Assembly: GCF_003590095.1 (NCBI RefSeq)
Contig: NC_039492.1
Location: 5,890,001 to 5,954,000 of the forward strand
DNA length: 64,000 nt
Direction: 5' to 3'
Origin: Trichoplusia ni
Taxonomy: Eukaryota > Arthropoda > Insecta > Lepidoptera > Noctuidae
The notes under the pieces were generated by a model. It saw nothing but the letters and a program-made list of their open reading frames with translations. It made no database searches and had not been told where the DNA came from. Each line of letters starts with the position of its first letter. The first letter of the stretch is position 1. Made by a program: the position numbers and the translations under genes. Below are positions 1 to 9,740 of the stretch, piece after piece.

Positions 1-1655
1 ATAAAAGGTACTTAAATTATTATATTGCTTATTGAGGTGATGTCGTAACGTTATCGGTATTTTAAGATATTTTTCGGTAATGATAATTGTAGAAAAATAA
101 GTTTCGAAAAGAATTGATAAATAATAAGTATGCTCATTAAATATAGGTACGTCAAATAGTTTTAATTACCATTACTAAATTACTATCAAGATAAGACCAA
201 ACAGCAAGGTGTATCCTCCAACAGTTAACGACTAATAAGTTTAATAACAGGCAATTACTTTTTTTAAATGCCAGCATTATTGTGTTACATAAAGCACGAG
301 TTTGGCATTTACCAGACACGTTACACGATCTTGCAATAGCAGCCATTGTTAGCACCAGCCCGTATTTATGAATAACCATTGTAAGCCGATGTTAATTTCA
401 CGTTGATGCTAGCGACTTTAGCAGGATCCCCAGATGTAGCAGTGTTGCAGCGCGGAGCATATTTCAGTTAGACGGTGCAGGTGTGCCGTTAGCTGCAACT
501 TCGATTAATTCCCATAACGAGGCAGGTCCATCACGCGCTCGCTCGTTTGTCTCCGGCCCAGCTATAAATACATCAGCGTACTTGCAATTTAATCCGTTCT
601 GTTCCGCTCCCGTGAAGTGCTGCTTTCTCCCTCACACTACTTCCACCGGCCTGCATGTTTCGGCCAGCGAAAGTTGATGCAATTAATCTCTTACGTGGGA
701 TGCCCTCGCTAACTATTGTTTGATTTCCAACATGTGTCTTATTTAAACTGTAACTCGACTTAGAGGCGAGCTTCAGTTACTAGCTACGTTACTAAATAAT
801 GTCAATGTTTTGCATAGCAACATTACTTTATAAGTCAATTCATTGTTACAAATAGGCAGCCATCTATGTAGTAGCAGTTCGTAGAAAATTACGAATTTGC
901 GTACAAAGCGCAAAGCATTGGCGGGAACGTCTTTGTATGTAAATATTATTACAGGGAGTCTATTGAAGGACCACACCGAACTCACGCATTGAGCCGAAGT
1001 AGCACTCGGTACACGGCCACTGGGACTATAATAAGAGAGCTTGTCCGAGACCCTCGCACATTAACTGGAGTTCTCCTGAATGTTGAGTGTATCATTCCCT
1101 AAAGAACGCACCGGAAATGGGCGCGAGGTATCGAGAGTAACACACAAGCCTAATAACCTAACTGAGCCAATTAGGAAATACAATTACCGCTGATGGTCCG
1201 TCGAGCAATAACTCAATCGAATTGCAGAGTTGAACAATTCATAGGCAAATCTGCTCTAAGCGTGTTAACATGGCTCCGGGGTTATTGCGGTGTACCGATC
1301 CATGTGTCTATGTAGCACACCCATTCTGTACGCGGGTACCTACACCCGTAGCGCTAACACACTACTGACGCGACTCACTACCTATGTATTATCTACACAT
1401 AATCACTGCATGATTAAACTACTTGAAAGGATCAATTAGCGTACTAGCTGGCCGTTTAGCTATTCAATAGCGAGCCAATTATTGCAATATTATGTATGAG
1501 TATTGTTATAAATCTATCTAATTTACAGTTTCGATTAGTGGGTGGCCGGTGTAGGCGTTGCTCTATTTTTCCGTCGCTCGTGTAACGCATAGTGATAGAT
1601 TGTTGAGTTACGCGTGTAATTAGAGGTGAGGATGTTTGGCGTGCAATCCGTGGCA
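1..1655. other. Non-coding stretch, no recognisable gene
   Basis: This is mostly AT-rich sequence with stop codons in every frame. The few open frames (up to 75 codons) overlap on opposite strands and show no domain, signal peptide or codon periodicity that I can see. I recognise no repeat family and no RNA gene here. Confidence 0.6.
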
Positions 1656-1660
1656 TAGAT

Positions 1661-1760
1661 CGGCGCAGGCACGCGCGCGCTCGGCGTCGCGCGCCGGCCG
1701 CTGCAACTGGCGGCTCTCAATCACTCAGCGACGTGACGCGTGTGTCACCCGCCCACTGAC
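1661..1760. other. CpG-rich patch
   Basis: About 100 bases with dense CpG and runs of alternating CG (ACGCGCGCGC, GTCGCGCGCC), set in AT-rich flanks. Insect promoters are not usually defined by CpG islands, so this could equally be a regulatory patch or local composition. No TATA, initiator or start codon context ties it to a gene. Confidence 0.4.
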
Positions 1761-3275
1761 GCTACACGAAACTCTACTTTATCTGTGCCCAATATAACAC
1801 ATAATAAAAATTCGCAAACGAAACTAGAGCGTCCGCGTTATGCTTGCAGTCTCTTCTTTGTATTCGAGTCATTCCATTCATAGAGATAACGGCGTGCTCC
1901 GAGGCGACAACGGGAAACAATTACGCTATTACAAAAGGCCTTAAGGATTCTAATTACGAGTGGATCCTTTCATCCGTAAACCCGGATCGGATACGAAGCC
2001 GTCCCATTATCGCGTGCCATAAACATTTCTGGATTTCATATCCGCGGCACGGCTGGGACCGCCTCGCTTATTACCTCCGCGCGGAAAAGAATAACATCGT
2101 TTTGGCACTTTTGACGCGAATTCCGGATGCCTACGTTCATATTGTGCGCCGTTAATATTCTGTGCGACGCGTCCGACCTTTTTTATTTGTATCTAAAATT
2201 GAACATTTTGTTGCGACAACGAGCGCACGCGACTCTCCCCTCCGCCGAAGGAGCGATAAAAATACAGAGTCGACGCGTTTGAGCGGCAATCGGCAGCACT
2301 AACGACCGGTGACGCGAGTGGTTAATTCATGTACACCTGTACTGAAATACCTGCAAGGCAGTGCACAGCTTCGAGATCCCTGCGACAGATCATTAAGATG
2401 CTAAATGCTGCTATAGGACAGTCTTATAGGCCTAGCTACGCATTTGAAAGACAGTAATAAGCATATGTAATATTTAAGTAATATAAGAAACACTCAAAGC
2501 AATAGGTACTGCAGTCTATACTAACATAATACATGCTATCAATGTTCAGCATTGATTAAAAAAAGTTGCTCCTTTAGTTTGAATGGAATACGGGGAAGAC
2601 AACATTATAAAAAATCTCCGTTGAGTGAAATGGCCCTATCAAAACAAGGACCGTCGGCCGAGCGATGAAAAACTGAAGTTAGCAAAACAACAAACAACGA
2701 GCTCGCCTGTCTGCGGCATTTCGTGGCCACCTCTGCAATTTACGGCACTGTCATAATTCAAAGTTTTCAAAATAATTCAGCTGCGAAAATTAGAAAAAAA
2801 AGCGATTCGCCTCAATATGATCTTGCGAATCTGCTGAAGTCGGTTGCCTTTATGCTGAAGTAGCAAACTCTCTAAGATAAGGGGAGGAGCGGACAAATTG
2901 TAATAATTGCGAGACGAGATAAGAAGTGACACCAGAAAACAAATGAAGGCGGGCGGCGGCGACGCCGGCGTCTGCGAAGGGCAGGGGTAGGGGATGCGTG
3001 ACGGTACCACGCTCTAAGCTGCTAACTGCCGCTGCCACCCCATGCCAGCCAAACACTAACGGTCATGTGTGACTTTACATTCACTTCATTTACATAACTT
3101 GCCGCTTCACTGGTTCATTGTGAATCGCTTGTTTTTAAAGCAATTACATTTAAATTCTAAAGAGATTTACTTTAAACTGTTCCAAAAATACCATGGTAAT
3201 CGTAATGAATTTATTTGTTAATTTTATTTTATGTACCCACAAAATAATTATATAATACAACGGATTTGAATTTAA
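1761..3275. other. Non-coding stretch, no recognisable gene
   Basis: The longest open frame is 103 codons (1844-2155, +). It has no recognisable motif. A small perfect inverted repeat (ATCAATG / CATTGAT, about 2537-2556) is the only structure noted. There are no repeat-family signatures. Confidence 0.55.
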
Positions 3276-3322
3276 ACCGAGGGCCCGGCGGATCCCGCGG
3301 GATCCCGGGGGCACACCTCGGT
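3276..3322. repeat. GC-rich nested inverted repeat
   Basis: Outer arms ACCGAGG (3276-3282) and CCTCGGT (3316-3322) flank a perfect 16-bp palindrome GGATCCCGCGGGATCC (3290-3305). The whole unit is strongly GC-rich inside an AT-rich neighbourhood and could extrude or fold stably as RNA. It abuts the left end of the duplicated module at 3317. Function is unknown. Confidence 0.5.
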
Positions 3323-3418
3323 CCGTCGTCACCGCTCGCCAAATTAAAATGATAAATCAAAATCCGTCAGCCGGCCGCGCGCACAAATGCTGTAAAACGA
3401 ACTAAGGCATTTGCGAAA
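3317..3418 (+). repeat. Duplicated short module, copy 1 (paired with 9.65 kb)
   Basis: The core at 3338-3366 (GCCAAATTAAAAT onward, ending AATCCG) matches 9673-9701 at 27 of 29 positions. Similarity extends left through CTCGG.C.GTCGTC.CC, and more weakly right (AAATG, GAACTAA, TTGCGAAA). This is too long a match to be chance in 64 kb. It does not resemble a mobile-element family I know. It could be a duplicated regulatory element or an old dispersed repeat. The core contains AT-rich homeodomain-like strings (ATAAATC, AATTAAA). Confidence 0.6.
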
Positions 3419-4435
3419 CTTGTTTAAAGTTTTATCCTTGTAACAAATTCAATATTTCCTTGTTTATTTTTAGTCTTTGCAGCCTTGCTTCAGAATACAT
3501 GTACTACATAATATGTAAAAATTGAAACATGCTAGAGCTAAGCTGAGTTTCAAACAGTACCGACGGGGGTGGTTGAGAGCTCGTCGCGAGGAGCAATAAC
3601 GGGTTTGTTTAAAAATATATGATGTGTATATTTGCACACTACAAGTATTCTCTATGGACAGACTTTAAGAACCAAGTAATGCATTGTGAAACACGATGTT
3701 TAACTGGGGCTCCATAATCTTTAGTATGACACAACAATTTTGCATTTTTTATGTCTAATGGGTAGGCTCTCGTCTGTATTATAATATGCAAATGAGTATA
3801 ATAACTCTCCCTTTCATCATATTTTACAAGTTTCATTGTTAAACGGAAAAAGTTAACTTGAAATTATTTTAAATGCATGCCCAGTTTTCCTGGTGCTTTA
3901 TTTTTCGGCTTTCTTATTAGAGGAGAGACAAAAAAAAATGGTGCGATTTAATCATTTCTTTCAGAAACCTGCCGAGAAAGATAATGCTCAAATTATTCTG
4001 TTACAACAGTAATGAATAACAATGAATATTTCATTTGTACTGAATATTAGTCTGTTAATAAAATTAAACTTTACGATAGTACTGTATATGTGACTGAACG
4101 TTATCACGATTGCAATAGACTGAATAAGCTTTGTGAACTTATGCCTATACATATCTTGCTCAGAAATGTTAGCGCACTTCGTTGTATACGTATGAGGCGA
4201 ATATAGAAGCTTGTTTTGTGAAATTCGGCCCGCATTGGAATGAAAAGTTAGATGAAAGTTTCCGCGATACAAGGAAATGTGCATATTCTTGAACTAGTTC
4301 AGACATGGTTTATATTGAGATGGGATATATGATAACAGATGCAAATGTTGTGGGACGAAGAAGTAGCAATCTAAAAACAAACGAAAAACGATTTTGAAGA
4401 AACAATTTTTGATCAGCTGTGGCTGCGGTCGTTAC
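3419..4435. other. Non-coding AT-rich stretch
   Basis: Nothing recognisable. Open frames are short (at most 98 codons, 3988-4284, -) and lack motifs. Confidence 0.55.
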
Positions 4436-4557
4436 GTCCTTGCAGAGCAAGTCCAACACTGTCATAGTAGTAATGTGATCTTTTCAAAGTTATACGTATC
4501 ACTCCAATTATTATAAGAAACTGTGAATCCAAATATTGGAATCTGAAATCCAAAAGT

Positions 4558-4809
4558 AATAATAATCTTTATTCACCAAAAAAAAGTTTTTAAATATTAC
4601 ATTGTTTTAGAGCTAAGGCAATGGTATAGAACATAAAGTAAAAAAAACCCTGACTTCTAAACTAGGTGTAGGTACCTGTATCTTAGAAGTCAGTGTACCT
4701 TCAAAATATTATGGCACATATTATGCCTCTTTACATATTCCGAGATTGGACACCAAAATATACTTGACTTTATACATATTTATGATACAAAGTAAATAAA
4801 TCAAATCAT
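4558..4809 (-). mobile_element. Probable insertion nested in the LINE tail
   Basis: This segment breaks the tail that is continuous in the 27.8-kb copy. AAAGT occurs on both sides (4553-4557 and 4810-4814) and may be a target-site duplication. The left end starts AATAATAATCTTTATTCACC. Read on the minus strand this gives a 3' end of ...AATAAAGATTATTATT, like the short simple-repeat tails of some insect LINEs. The interior carries a perfect 11-bp inverted repeat. I cannot name the family. Confidence 0.5.
4650..4693. repeat. Inverted repeat, 11-bp perfect stem
   Basis: CTGACTTCTAA (4650-4660) and TTAGAAGTCAG (4683-4693) are perfect complements with a 22-base loop containing AGGTACCT. It lies inside the sequence that interrupts the LINE tail, so it probably belongs to that element. 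Confidence 0.55.
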
Positions 4810-4924
4810 AAAGTGAGCAGTCGCAGTGAGCTAGCGTGATGATCAGTGTTCAAATCTTCTGAATATGGGACGAGTTTTGGTGCCACCAGTGGAAAATCGG
4901 TGACTGCACAGAAAGCCAAGTTGT

Positions 4925-5052
4925 ATAGGTCACCACACGAAACCCCTTGTGCGCGAAGTGTCACGATTTCGAATCTACGAATGCTAGTTTGAAATCTGTG
5001 TGTCTTTGTGCATCTGTCTTCAATGTTTGTGAATCATCTCGCGATAAAAAAG
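4925..5052 (+). mobile_element. Degraded tRNA-derived SINE
   Basis: TGTGCGCGAAGTGTCACGA followed by a decayed box B (GATTTCGAATCT, 4965-4976) matches the layout of the SINE at 58.4 kb (TGTGCGCGATGTGAACCGGG, then GGTTCAAATCC). Both then carry a TGTCTTTGTG.AT string about 45-75 bases further on. It sits directly behind the LINE tail, making this a repeat cluster. Box B has lost the GGTTC core, so Pol III activity is unlikely. Confidence 0.55.
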
Positions 5053-5080
5053 CCTATGGTTTCTTATTTTTATTATTACC

Positions 5081-5118
5081 TTAAAAAGGTTACCTTGAAA
5101 AGGTTGTCCGAAAAGGTA
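5081..5118 (+). repeat. Short imperfect tandem repeat
   Basis: Three imperfect copies of a roughly 13-base unit (TTAAAAAGGTTACC, TTGAAAAGGTTGTCC, GAAAAGGTAC) lie just after the SINE end. They are probably slippage products in the element's A-rich tail. Confidence 0.45.
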
Positions 5119-8100
5119 CTACAGATATAAATATGAATTAAAACCGCATAGAAATAACAAAGGCTGGCAATAATGTACATAAATAATAAGCCTCATCAGT
5201 TTCACACCTCAATAGTTAACAACGCCATGTCTGAACTCAATGAAATTATACATTAGTTGGACACAAATGCGGTAACATAGTAACATGGTCAAACTAATTG
5301 TGTGGTTAATCAAAATGATACTGCTATTTTGGGTTACATGCAATTGTGCAATGATTGAATGCTGTTAATTTGATTACGTTATACATTCATATTTTAAGTT
5401 ATGCTGCGTCTGAACTAAGAATGGGATGGGATGAAATAAAGACTGGAATGCGAGCCGAGATGGGAGTTAAGTGATATGTAGAAAGCTCCGTTAGTCTTTC
5501 AGATTTAGACTTTGATTATTTTGCTAATACTGTGGAAAAATGTTTACTTTCATTGGATTTAAGGGTACTGAATATAAAAAAGTATAATGGTTTTTATAGT
5601 CCATTGCCAGATATCCGAATATTTATGACTAATTTCAAGCTTGAATGGTTTTACAAGATATGTGCAGCCTCTTTCACAGATAACCATGTGATGTGTAGTG
5701 TACACGGTTATCGAAAACCGTTTGAGAGATACCCATAATGTTTTATTAAATGTCATCCGCAATATAATGAGGTGCGAGGGATCCGACATCTGTGGGAGAG
5801 GCGCTACAGAAATATGTGCGAAGTGTTATAGAGTGCCGTTGTAAGTCAATGAAGCGGCAAATGGGGTGCTCTCGCCGCTCCGGCGGGGGCACACTCTAAT
5901 AAATAAAATTATGCCTCAGAAATTACAAGAATACGCGTGCCGCCAGCGATCCCGCGAGATTGGATGCTGGAGATTTTCATCGATATCGCTCAATAATGAA
6001 TGTAATATGTAGTAAGCTCGAAGACGCCATGGCTGTGTTGCGACAAAAAATGAGATTGCCTCGACTCCGATGTCGGTCGCTTCAAACGGCCACAATTTAC
6101 GGCTGCTTGCCATTTACTAAATGTGCCTATAGCTTATGTAGGAGAATATTGTTATAAATTTGAGATAAAATATATTAATTTGTTCGAGAACTTGGGTCCG
6201 ATCCAAGATTGTCGAAGTTGTTATCAAGATGTCTAGGAGGGGTTGTCCTCACTGCTTTTTCTACGCGCGAGACATACAAAGTATAAATAATGCGTTGAGC
6301 TCCATGCCGGATTAGCTATGTAAATATAAAAGTTTAGTTGACTGAAGCTCTATATTGGAACTGAACACATTCAGTGGAATTCTTAGCTAGTCAGTGCACG
6401 TGCAACGTTAGACGTCCGCGTCGAATGGAATCGAATTTCAGAAGAGACGAGTTTAAAATGTTCTCACTCTGCAATCATTTGAAATGCGCGGCGGTGCTGT
6501 ACTGACGGCTTGTACTTTGTTTATACATCTACGTATTCAATTGTTTTGAATAGTGCTGATTTATGTACCTGTCTATCATTAACAATATAGCAATTATATA
6601 GTGAACGCATATTGTAATGTAGATTTTAGTTAACAACACGCATTTATCTGTATAATTGGTACATTGTAGAGCACACTGGCACACATGAACAGTATTGTGC
6701 CGTGATGACGCGTAACAATTACCGGCCGCACTAATGATCCGTCTTATATCGTGTTGTAAATCAAATTGGCCTCACACATTTACTGAGCCCCGCGAATTGG
6801 CTTTTAAAGGGTCTTATTGATTGAGTAACATGAACAGCGGTTAACCTAAATTACCCTAAATCCTTCTATTTAGACTAAGTAACATTAATTTAATGTAAAG
6901 GGTAATAAGTCTGAGTGGTGCTTTATAAACTTACAGATGTTAATTTCATTGCAAAAAATGTTTACGAGAGAAATAAAACTAAAATCGTTCTATACGTATC
7001 CTTTACGTTTTTGATAAAACAATAATAAAGATTGAGAGCAGTTTCAATAAATCACTGGCGTACGTAGTGGCATCGAGCAGCGGAATCATTCCCGGTATCT
7101 CCACTAAGACCGGGATACATAGTTATGTTACGTCGTAGGTATCAGAGGGGATTGTCTCCAAGGCTATAATAAATAATATTATATCGGAGAATTATGTGGA
7201 AGCAACCCTTACCGGCGGTGTGTCGCGCTCCCTCCCCCGGCGCACTGTATTAAAGTGATATTGCTTATACGCTTACCATTAAGGCTATACGTTTCAACTA
7301 AATTAAGACCAATTTGCACAGGTTTTGCGCGAAATATGGGAATTTAATTTACAAGCAGTATGACGAATGTAATTTGAGTGAACGAGTAATCAACGACTTT
7401 AATTTGATTTAGTATGAATAAGAATTAGTGGTGTGTTGTTGGTGTGTTACCTAACGCCGGCTGATTATATTACCTGAGCTAATCCGCCTCCCCATACAGG
7501 GGTATCATTTGCAACACAAAATTGGTTCATCATTTTGACATTATTGTCGTAATCTTTTGAGATTGTATACACAAATCAGTTTTCGGTAATCGATTTATTT
7601 CATGTTTCTCGTTAACATTTAGAGTAGACAAATACTGTTGATGTAATTTATTCAGTTATTCACTCCTCCCTAAAGTCAGCATTGGTTAATATTAAAAACG
7701 GTTTTGAATAAAAAGTGTTTGATGTAGTGCCGGCCGAGGAGACAGGAGAGCTCAGTGAAGCAGCAATAGCTCAGCGTGGTGCGATGATCCCGCGCCCGCA
7801 CCTAACCCCGCATCATTCACGATAATGGCGGGGCCTATGTCTCGACCGTAAATGTAAATCGCTCTAATTTATACGCGCGATAACGTCGCCGCACTGCTGT
7901 TAACTGTAATTATATTACCAAGCGAGGACGTGTTGATCAAAACCCCTGATTAAATGCTGGTGATGCAAAACCGGGAAAAATTTTGCCGGGCCGTCGCCCT
8001 CGTGGAAATGAAGTCGCGAGAACATTATCTTTTATATGAATATCTATTACATATTCAATCGCGTATTAAAATATGACTGACATTCTTTGAGATTGCACAA

Positions 8101-8126
8101 AAAATAGGCATTCACTTGGATTGGAA
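5119..8126. other. Non-coding stretch, no recognisable gene
   Basis: Open frames are at most 76 codons and overlap on opposite strands (5532-5738, + and 5559-5789, -). A TATAAAAG octamer lies at 6325-6332, with TCAGTG initiator-like strings at 6371 and 6391, but the spacing (over 40 bases) does not fit a standard TATA-initiator pair. A 7-bp inverted repeat TCCCGGT/ACCGGGA lies at 7090-7115. No repeat family is recognised. Confidence 0.5.
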
Positions 8127-8157
8127 ATATGATACCATTCAGCTTCTGGTATCATAT
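8127..8157. repeat. Perfect 11-bp hairpin
   Basis: ATATGATACCA (8127-8137) and TGGTATCATAT (8147-8157) are perfect complements around a 9-base loop, TTCAGCTTC. It is too short for a canonical microRNA precursor on its own and no known microRNA matches. It is isolated from mobile elements. Confidence 0.6.
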
Positions 8158-9649
8158 CAATTTATGCATAATATTTTAGTTTAAGAAAAATTACTACACA
8201 TTTTTTGAACTTAATTTCACTAGCTAGAGTTCTTACCAAACTATCCGAGCTATATGAGTGGTATTGATGCCAGTCAGAAACATTCCTAATATAATGCCAG
8301 TACAGCACACAGAGACAATGCCCCAATGGGCAATCTATTTGAGTAATTATCCGCTAAGGGCCATTGTCGGCCATCTTGTACGCTCGGAATGAGGCTTGTT
8401 CCCTGAATGCTCGCTGTTAGGTACATGCTTTCGGCGATCACGGCGACAGTGCCCCTGAGTGTCTTCAATGACAATACAAACACCATATTGTCCTCTCTTC
8501 TAGTAATTCATGACGCCATATTTGCACTTAAATGTCTACTTTCCTACTCAGGAATATTGCATGAATGTCTGTGGAATGGACTTTACATTTTAACATTCGG
8601 ACGAAAGTTCATCCGCCATATGCATTTCAGTTTTCTTTGAAAAGATAAGACGGTTGGGGATTGTTAGTAAAGTAACGAGAGTCAAAATAGTACTCGTTTT
8701 GCGTAAGAATTATTCTGTTTTATTTAAATAAGAGTAAAGCGTATCCATCGTAACAACATACCTTATTATTTACCCACTATTATTCAAATTATAAATGTTT
8801 TAGGAGAATTGTATTAAACTCCTATCTAATCCCATAAATAGTATTATCATATGCTGATTTAAAATGCAAACAAATTAATTGCATTTCGAATCAATGTTGT
8901 AAAAAAAGAGATTTAATTTAATGAAAATAAAAAAAGAACGGTAAATTATTGATGTGTGAGAATACTTAAACAGAATAGTGAAACCAATGTATACCAGGTT
9001 TAACAAAGTATGTAGTTACTGCAGAACGAATCGGGCTTCTATATCAGGATCCACCAAAACCAGCGCAACTCCCCGGAGTGAGCCAGAACTGTGAGAGACT
9101 AAGTTGAAATAAAAAGGCAGAGCATAGGTCGATACGTACAGAGGCTATACGATAAAGAACTAGAAATAGTTCAAGTTGTTTTCAAGTTTACAGATGACGT
9201 TTAAGATTGGTCGGTGAACTTCTTTGAATAAACGTATAAAAAAATAGACCTTCCAATGATGAAAAACAAATGGTTTATTCAAATTAGGGTACTAAGTTGC
9301 ACCTTTCAAAAGTCAGACTCGAGATTAAAAAGCACCTTGAACACAACTAAAAAACTAAGTCAACTGTGTTCAATATATTACATCGTATTCAACTCTTACA
9401 ATACAGACATTTTCATATAGACAAAGAAAGACGCGAGAAATGAAACATGGGACCATGTTTAATTATAACACTAGATAAGTTAACAATCTCGGAACCGAAG
9501 TCTGACTGCGGCTTATCTGACGCCAAATGTTTCAAAGGAACTTTTAACGAGTTTAAAGTTGGGCCAAGTGTAGTGCACCCGCAGCGCTTCCGTAGCTTAA
9601 GATTAATTAAACAATTGCACGATGGCTCCTTGAAAACACTCCGACATGT
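8158..9649. other. Non-coding stretch with one inverted repeat
   Basis: A 9-bp perfect inverted repeat (TTGAACACA 9337-9345 / TGTGTTCAA 9365-9373) is present. From 9447 to 9688 open frames run on both strands (96 codons +, 91 codons -) over the same bases. This double openness argues against either being a gene. No domain is visible in either translation. Confidence 0.5.
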
Positions 9650-9740
9650 CTCGGCCTGTCGTCGCCAACCTTGCCAAATTAAAGTCATAAATCAAAATCC
9701 GAAGACCGGAAACAGAAATGTAATAATGAAGAACTAACTT
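9650..9740 (+). repeat. Duplicated short module, copy 2 (paired with 3.3 kb)
   Basis: This pairs with 3317-3418. The left flank CTCGGCCTGTCGTCGCC matches CTCGGTCCGTCGTCACC at 14 of 17, and the 29-base core (9673-9701) matches at 27 of 29. Same orientation, about 6.3 kb apart. AAATG and GAACTAA recur to the right with small gaps, suggesting an old segmental duplication or dispersed repeat. Confidence 0.6.

Larger units (their letters stand above)
4436..4895 (+). mobile_element. Degraded non-LTR element 3' tail, interrupted by an insertion
   Basis: The left part has AATGTGATCTTTTCAAAG (4472-4489), also present at 63.3 kb, and CCAAATATTGGAATCTGAAAT (4529-4549), whose exact reverse complement lies at 27826-27846. 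The right part resumes at 4821 with TCGCAGTGAGCTAGCGTGAT, GATCAGTGTTCAAATC and a decayed CCAGTGG end, matching the 27.8-kb and 63.4-kb copies. In the 27.8-kb copy the two parts are about 7 bases apart. Here they are about 270 bases apart, so another sequence sits inside. Only the untranslated tail remains; no reverse transcriptase coding is visible. Confidence 0.7.

Noticed and set aside
6325..6420. A TATA-initiator core promoter
   Set aside because: TATAAAAG and the TCAGTG strings are spaced more than 40 bases apart, outside the usual distance, and no downstream gene is visible.
9447..9688. Overlapping sense and antisense genes
   Set aside because: Both frames lack any recognisable motif; double openness over about 240 bases is more likely compositional.
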